NCBI RefSeq assembly: GCF_963678975.1
Contig: NC_089275.1
Span: 15,884,220-15,948,219 of the forward strand
DNA: 64,000 nt
Source: Dysidea avara
Taxonomy: Eukaryota > Porifera > Demospongiae > Dictyoceratida > Dysideidae
Direction of reading: 5' to 3'
Shown here: positions 23,301 to 32,300 of the stretch, one piece after another
Numbering within the stretch: the first letter of the stretch is position 1
Layout: every line of letters begins with the position of its first letter
The notes under the pieces: model-generated
What the model was told of the DNA's origin: nothing
Databases searched by the model: none
The model's input: only the letters and a program-made list of their open reading frames with translations
Program-made: the position numbers and the translations under genes

Positions 23301-26300
23301 TCCCTTGCCTGTTCAGCAGAATAATAGGATTGAGCCTTACTACCACTTTCACCTTTATTCTTGGCCCGGATGTACATATCAGCAACATAATACAGTAGTT
23401 GTAGATAATGCTAGTTAATGCCCCTAGCTATAGGTAGAGCTATAGGGGTGGAATTTTTCCCTACTATCACACTATCACAGTAGTTCTTCTCGCAGTTCTT
23501 TGCCTGGCCATCATCAACTGCTGTAAAAACATTAGTCTCGTCCCCCAGACCCTTCCTCAAGCATGCTCATCACACAAAAATAACTTAGTTTAGCAGTACA
23601 CAAAAAATTATTGACAGCGTATACTATATTAAAGTACACTTACCGCATTGTTGAACCATGTATACCACCAGAATCCACCGGATTGACAACTAACACGTGA
23701 TCTATTTAGGGGAAATCTCGTGGAAAGTCCCTAATTACCTTAAGCGGACACTCGTGATACGTGGTTTTAAATTGAATGGTTTAAGAATGTAACTGGATGG
23801 TGAGGCGTACTTTAATCGGCTCGACTTTAATGAGAAACTCGAGCCCCTCGTGAGAAACTACATCGCTAGAGCAACGCTTGAAGAAGTAAGAGTCAAGACT
23901 ACTGAGGTACTCTATGACATATGTCGGTCTTGAATGCTAACGAAACGAGGAGTGAAACGTGTCATATCGCCACACACTGATTCACCGTGTTTGTGCGATA
24001 GGGTTTTTGACCTGTCCGCCAGATGTTGAAATTCATTCCACCACATGTTGAAAGGAAATTCATTCCAACTTGTGAAGTTATTGATATACTCATTGTTGGG
24101 GTCCACGGGGACATCGATGATCATTTACCAGTCAGCTGTAAGTAATGTCACAACAGAAGGAAAGGAACCATTTCCATACCCCTATGGCATACTGATTTTC
24201 CAGGTCAGTTTATGTACACTCAACCACAGAAATGTAGAACTTTGGTTGCAGGTGGAAAATAAACACCTTTTTACTCAGTTACAAGAGATTCACCCAGCTG
24301 GGATAAAATGTTGAAGTGAATGTCATTAGTACCAACTTGTTCATCAGGTATTGGACAATTCCAAGTGTCCAGATTATGCAGTTGTCCTCATGTTCAAGTT
24401 TACATGTTTAGGCAAGTTCCACAACATCCTATAATCTATTACTATATCAGTGTGGAATAATGCTTATATGATATAGCTTTAGGTGTATTGTATTTAACAA
24501 CTGCTTGTTGGTTTTTGCAGGCCATCTGGTCATACTGGTTTATCCACTAGCAGTTGAATGTGATCATGGTACATATGTAAGTTGAGACCACGTAAGAACA
24601 AAGATACAGTTGTCATGAATTTCAGGTCAGTTACTGTTCAGAGGAATTGTATTATTACAATTGTTCTTTTTGTAGTTATCAATTATCACTGACCAGTTTG
24701 TGATAGCGTACTTTTGTTTGACTAATGACCTAATGTTCTGGTTTACATGCTTACCCAACAGTTATGTTACTCACTTAACCTGCATATGGGATATATAATT
24801 TTTAGTTCATTTTGATTATCCATCCTTTATTGGTACAGCCTGGCATATTGATTTTTTGCACATTCTCTTTTTAATTCAGTGCCTGCTGGATTGTTTCGTC
24901 AGATATCGAAACAGGTGTCTTTGGTGTTGCGACCGATGTTCCAGGTCAGTTTGCATGTGTGTTTAATTTAAGGTTGACTTCAGTGCCTGCTTATTCTTTT
25001 ACAGGTCTCGGTATCGAGTGTCATGAATTTCAGGTCAGTTGACGTACAGAAGAATTGTATTATTGCAATTGTTGTTTTTGTAGTTATCACTTATCACTGT
25101 ATACTAGTGAGGTGAATTTGCAGGGTCAGTTTACTCAGATGTATCGGGTATGGTGTTGATGGGTTCAAACAAATATCCAGTGTAGACTGTAGTGGCATCA
25201 AGGGTGTTAATTTCCAGGTCAGTTTACATGTTGTGATGTTAGTGATTTTTTCCTAGTACCCAGATGTTAAGTGTATTGTATTTAATGCCCACCTGTTATG
25301 TTTTTAAATTATGGTATATCAGTGTAGACAGTAAGCCTTCTGTGTTGTAGTAACTATTTGTTTCATAATTATGCTGTTGTCCCGGAATGGCACAATTTTT
25401 GGGCAACCAGTGTGAAGTCCAGTGGTACAAACATTGTATTATGACCAAGTTGTGATAGCATACTTTTGTTTGACTAATGTCCTAATGTTCAGGTTTGACA
25501 TGCTTACCCAACAGTTATGTTATTCATTCACTTAGCCTGGGATATAATTTTTGTTCATTTTGATTATACAGTACATGCTATTATTAATACAGCCCGGCAT
25601 ATTGATTTTTTGTACATTCTCTTTTAATTCAGTGCCTGCTGGATTGTGTCATCAGATATCGAAACAAGTGTTTTTGGTGTTGCGAACGATGTTCCAGGTC
25701 AGTTGCATGAGTGTTTAATTTAAGGTTAACTTCAGTACCTGCTTATTCTTTTACAGGTCTCAGTATCGTCATGCTGACATACAAGAAATCATCACTATTG
25801 TTGGAACTATTTTTAGTCAAGTCTTGATGTGATGTTGATTAACGTTGTTACACATTGTTGTATGTTTACCATATGGCAAGAAATTTTCATGGCCATCATG
25901 AAATTTGAATATTGTGTAAGTTGTGTGGAACAACCCCAACTCATACATGGTCACTGGCAAACCACGAACCACATTCGAGCCACAACACCACGAACCACAT
26001 CCGAGCAATCCATTACAAAATTTTGTTGCACCATTTGTGTGTGCATAATACTTAATGAAAGCCACAACACAAGCTACATGGTACACACTACATATAGGTG
26101 GTAACCACTAAAGCCTTGTTACCTTTTGTATTCACCTTACCGGCCTTTGTGGTTAATCTATTAAAAATTACATGTAAATAGAGAATTGAAGAGTATGCTT
26201 AAAGCACCTTCACTAGTGATTTTGCTCTTCACACCATAAGACAACTGGCGATTTATAAACGCTCGCATGGGGTGTGGCACTAAATCGAATTTAAAAGATT

Positions 26301-29300
26301 TCTGCTTAAAACGCCATCCCTAGGGAACTTACGGTTCAGCACGTTGTCACAATTTGTTTATCAGGCATTAGAGTTTGTGTCCACGTCGTGTCTTTAAAAG
26401 TTATTGTAGGGAATAGAGGTTTTATTGAAGAAAATACGCGTATAGGCAAACCAGGATTGGATAATGTCAGTGCTAGATGGACTATACAAACACGGCTATG
26501 TTGACTGGTATAACGTGACTAAGGCTCAAACGAATAACCGATTATTCGTATTAATATTCGTTGGCATAGTATTCGAATAATAAAATTAATCCCCGAATAT
26601 TCGCACATGATCGTTATACAATGGCACGTGATTAGCTGTAAGCAATTAAGGAAGCGGAGACGATGCCATTGAATGGAAAGAATGGTGTTGAAGAAGCGAA
26701 CAGTAGAAATAGCATTAGGCAGCCACTAATTGGTGAAGATGTACTAATGCTGTGGCAGATTGCCGTAAGCACAAGACTTCATATGGATTCATGGTTTACT
26801 CCAGATACTTCTACTTTGTTATAAACACTTTCCATCACAATATCGCTGCGGTAATCCTTTCAGAAAGGGCACTATGCTACCCTTTTCTTCTCAGTAAGTT
26901 ATTCATACGAAGCCACAAACTTGTTTGTGGTTCTTTATAGGTTTCTTGGTAGTGGCCACCTTAATTACTGGATTGCATTCATAGCAATGAAACCTTACAC
27001 CGAATATTCGAGTATTCGGACAATAGTTGAGTAAATATTCGAATACAGAAAGCTACTATTCGTTTGAGCCTTAAACGTGACAGTAGTTGTAACATAAGGT
27101 AGAGAAATAAAGTGAAATACGCCTATTTTTTATTTTGCGATGGTTACTTTTTTATTTTAGCGAGGTCGCAAGAAAACTATGATGATGACGACTCCTAAAG
27201 ATTTTTTTATCACGTAACGCAATACAAATCTATTGAGAGATGTTGCATAATCTAGGACTAATATTGCGAAAATAGCCCTACACGTAAATAACTCATAGTA
27301 GTGGCCGCACGTCTTTTAATTGGGCGTGCGCTTTGTAGTTTCTTGGCCGTGCGACTCACTACCGTGAGTCTTGATAATAATTTTTATATAATCCTCTAAC
27401 CTGTCAATATTTTCTTCATTAATACAACACCTAACCTGATCTCTTATGGAGCAACAATATTCATCAGTTGTCTGATCACTGTTTACAGTATGATTACCAC
27501 AACACTTTGCTGTTTCATCTGACATACATTCAGTTGTTGGGGCATATATTGTTGGATGAAGGTTTCCTGTGAACATAACACATGTACATTTATAATAATC
27601 TATGATGAACTTAATTAATGAGAATTCATGGTGTTAAATCAAATTAGTAGCCATATAATAATGCTGTTACGAAGATTTATAATTTTTTCTTCTACTTAAT
27701 CGTTTTTATAACAATTATGGCCACTGAACCCACATATATTGAATCAATCAAAAGAATGGCATCAGGCATGCCACAAAATTAATTTTGTGAATGAGTGTCC
27801 CAATCAACAATAAATTACTGAAAAGTGAAGTGGCCACTACACTTCGTCTTCAGCTATGTTCTGCCTGTTACACAGTTTACTAATGAAGAACAGTATGAGA
27901 AGTGTCTCTGCAATTGATTCAGTCGCTGTGGAAATAGGACGATAAGTGTGCTAGCCAGCCAGCCGTAGCTATCATTTTACCACAAATCAGCACATTGCAT
28001 TGTCAGCGAAAAGAACTGGGACATGAAGGAGGACAAAGTTAAGTCCATGATGTGTGTATTGTATGTCTTAACTTACAAATACCTTCAGACAAGCATAACT
28101 TGATAACAGCTAAGGCTACAGGCCTGTTGATTCAGCCTGACAGGTGTCTTTTAGCATACCGCAGGTAAGTAAGTAAGTCAGTCAGCCAGCTAGCAGAAAT
28201 TCCACTAAAATATTTCAACATTTCATAGCAACTTACTGGAAGTATTTTGGGTCACACTGAAGGCACTTTTGGGCTTGGTTATACCTACCAAGGCGCCATG
28301 AAGGCATTGTGGGACTGGGTTTAGGTTGAAATTTTTGGCCAGTAAAGCCCAAACCTTCACAATCCTAAATATACAGTACTATCGTACTGTATGATACATC
28401 TTCATAAATACACCCATGTTTAAGAGAGACAGAGGGATATATGTTGCAGTTGTGTTTAGTGCGCTATGAATGCAGCAAATGTGCAGGCATAATTGAAGCA
28501 TGGGTGGATATAGGCCAAAAGTATACCTTTATCAATTTCCAAGTTAATGATGAACACAAGTTTCAACTCTATAGCCTGTTGCATTCATGACATAATTATG
28601 ATCAATTAAATAAGTGCCTGTAATTTATTTTCTATATAGCAACTGGTATGCAATTTATTTATTTATTTTATTTATTAATGCTTTACAGCACAAGTGCTGA
28701 AGGTCTGTAGGACACCTGGTCCTACAGCCTGCTCAAAGACTTTAGCTACTTAAGGTGTGTTTGAAAAGTTGGAGAAAGGAGAAAAAATCCATGACTGGAC
28801 CTAGGTAGCCTCGAACCTGCAGCCATCCGATTTACACTCGAACACTTACAGGAGTCTACCAGGTGGTCAGGATGTTTTCTCCTTGTTATTTTCATGTAAC
28901 TATATCCATAGGAATTCTAGAGAGTATTTTTGGCAACCTACAAGGCCTTTGCTATCATTTTTGGGTTTTTACAATACCTGTACAACCTAAATTAGGAAAG
29001 CCATATTCAGAACCCACTTTCACCGTATTTTGACTGGCATGATGTACGTATACGCTTCAGGATAAAGCTTTACCTGCCCATAAACTTAATACAGGGTCTA
29101 TAAAGCACTCACACTGGATGCAAGACTGGCAATGTGACAACACGTCAGTTTCTTGTTGACATTATTTTTACTATCACTGCGACTAAAGTTTAGTCTATTT
29201 TAACATGGTGCAATGATTTTAAAATGACATATAATCAAATCCCATAATGACTTCACCTATTTATCTATATAAAATAGCCCCATTATCTAAGATGGTTAGA

Positions 29301-32300
29301 TACCATGCCTTCGGATCTTTGTGATAATATGAAGAATTTTTGCTAGGTCTCTAACCTACACTTAGGTGAGTGCACCCAAGTGGAATATCATTTTTCTATT
29401 ATCATGACTGTTTGCTGATTATACACCCTCAGCTCTCAGACTTAAGGTGTATACATATATATCAACAAATGTAACTGCATTCAGCATTTCTGCCCATAGA
29501 AAAATTATAGAATTCTTTTGTCTACTATCTGGCAGCTAGCGTATGTCTTTATGTTGTATTTTATCAACAGTGTCATATTAATTCTACGTTAGTATTACCT
29601 TGTTTGCAGTCTGAAGTATTATCGACAAATTGAACAATCATTCTCAAGTTACTAGGAGTATCTGATATATCACCACTATCAAAACTGACATACTTGTAAG
29701 GTATCACATACTGATCTGAGATATTGTAATACTGTAGTGATGGAGACAACAATTAAAACATATTCTGTAACTAGATTTTGGAAAATCAGGTTTAATGTCA
29801 CATTTTGTTGATAAATGAAAAGCATATTAATTTTATGACTAAAATAATTAGATTCTAAGCTATACAATATACTCACAACCTTGTATTCAAATAAATTCTG
29901 AATAATGATGACATTGCAAATTCTAACTATTTCACGTGTGACATTAAGACAGATTTTCAAGTCTGGTCACATTGGTGTATATATATGGACACAAATAAAT
30001 AGTCAACTAAGTAATAGACCATGATAATACTTAGTGGAAAATATTATCTGAGTCAGAGAGCACCTATGCTTACTCGATTACTGAATTTTCATTTAATTCC
30101 CTACTTATGTATGTATTAGTTTAGGTACATTAACTTACAGACATGACAATGTGAGTGATCTGCTCGTAGACTTCCTCCAAAGTATAAATATTCGTAACAG
30201 GAGTAAAGTATTGTTTGAATGCAACTGAGCTTTGTGACAAGTAGCTTGTGAGATTGGATGTCTGTGAGACATAGATGCATCCCTACAGAAGAAGAGGACT
30301 AATATTTTCAGCATACTGCAAGTACACATCGTATGTATTATCACGGTTCATATATTAACAACAATGCATCATAACTGGTCAGGAGTACAGTAAAACAACA
30401 CTTTTAATGCAGCTAGCACAGAAGCTAGTGATCAATCTTATCTAGAGTCTATTTCAACATAGGAAAACACAGCAGTAGCTGTAACTATATCACATACCCA
30501 ACACAGTGCTTACTGTTAAGCAGTCACCTGCATAATAGCCAGCCAAGAATTTAACAATGAAACACTGTACATACTGTTTGAGTAACTGTCACTGCCATAT
30601 AAGTAATTTGCGGTTTGTTCAGTCAACAGTCTGGTTATGTGATCCAATTATCACACAATTATTACAGTTTCATGAATACTATAGAATCTTATTGGCTTTG
30701 AACATGATAACCCCTACACATGTTTACACTGGGTGAAGTGAACTATTATATGCTGCATAGTTGGTAACAGCAGACCAATACCTCTCATACGTGATAAACA
30801 TAGCCATCAGCACTCAGCTGCATATGTGTCATCATCATGATCAGCTTAACAGTAGACAGAATTATGTAAAGGTATCTGCCTCAGTGATTATTACAGCATT
30901 CCTGAGGGGTTGTTTATACACTGAAGAATCCTAGCAATGCCACATCTTAGTTATTTAGACATGGCCCCGTAACTGGAAGTTAGTGATCAAAAATTTTATG
31001 ATGTACGATATCTGTGGATTTTACATGTACATAGCCAGAAGTACATTTTGGTAGTCCCACTGAAGCTTTGAGTTTATTAAACCACTTTATACAGTCACAG
31101 ATTCTTATCCAGATGGTTTTATTCATTTGGTTTTAACTGAACATTTTATTCATTAATTTGTCATGTGATTGTGTAGCAGTTGCATAACTATCATAACCCA
31201 TTGAGCATTTGCTATATTCACACCCTTAATGTTTTACACTGCATTTATAACTGCTGTGTGGGTCGTGAATACTGAATAGTACCAATGGCTATAATTAAGG
31301 GGTTGATAATGCCCCCCAAAATAGCATATGAGAGTCCTAATGTTAAGGACTTTTCAAATACAGTATAAAATATTTTACTGTACTTGTGCATGAATCAGGA
31401 CAGTAGACGGGAGGCCATAGCCTCAACAGGAGTATGCAAATATTCTTTGCACAAAAACATGACAGTCAATTACTCCACATAGTCGTTGTAGCTACCCAGT
31501 TGTCGTCCCAGACATCATGTCTCATTGTGATTTTTTGGTTGCCATTAATCATACTGTAAACCTTAGCTATATCCACTTCGCACTTGTTGTGAATATACCG
31601 TATAACGGAAATTTTTAGCGGAAGAAAATTTTGGCGAATTGATCATTGGCAGAAATAGGCGAATAATATTTTGGTGAATGCATGGCATTACTTTGCCCAC
31701 GCAATTTTAATCTGACAGCTTTGGCGACGAAGCTTTGCGATGTCTACGTACAAAGTACTACAGTTCAATGTCTCTGATTCGAATCGACGCACTCTTATGT
31801 AAATAGCTAGCTGAAATAAAAACAACGTGCAACGTCAGTAATCGAGACTGGAATGCTGGCATGTGGCAAGCGAGGCAAGGCATTTGCACGATTTTTTTTT
31901 AACCCGGGGCTTGATGGACTGCCCTTGCCTACCACCCCCAGCACAAAGGCACGTGCTGGACAACTGTAAAAAACAAAAGAAAAAGCAGTAACACAGCCAG
32001 CATGTTACTCATGATGGGCACTGAGCTGAATCGCTCGAGTGAATTGCCCATCTGCCTGAGCTATTAGTCTAATACTGGCTGTGGATACTTGCGGAAGATT
32101 AACCACTCACCGCTGTAACAGTATTCACAGAATAAATTAATTCACTCACCGATGAACAGCGTCTACTGCACTTTCAGTGTTTATAAAAATGGCGAATAAA
32201 ATTTTGGCGAATCCATGCATACTCGCCAAAATTTTCCGCTATACGGTAGACTGAAACAAAAATATACTATCTGCTTTCCAGGTTTCAGGATTTCTAATTA

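Noticed and set aside
27316..27400. Continuation of gene A exon 4 to residue IIIKTHGSESH
   Set aside because: The open frame runs into repeat sequence. The conserved AG|GTTAGA donor restores frame to exon 5 in both genes.
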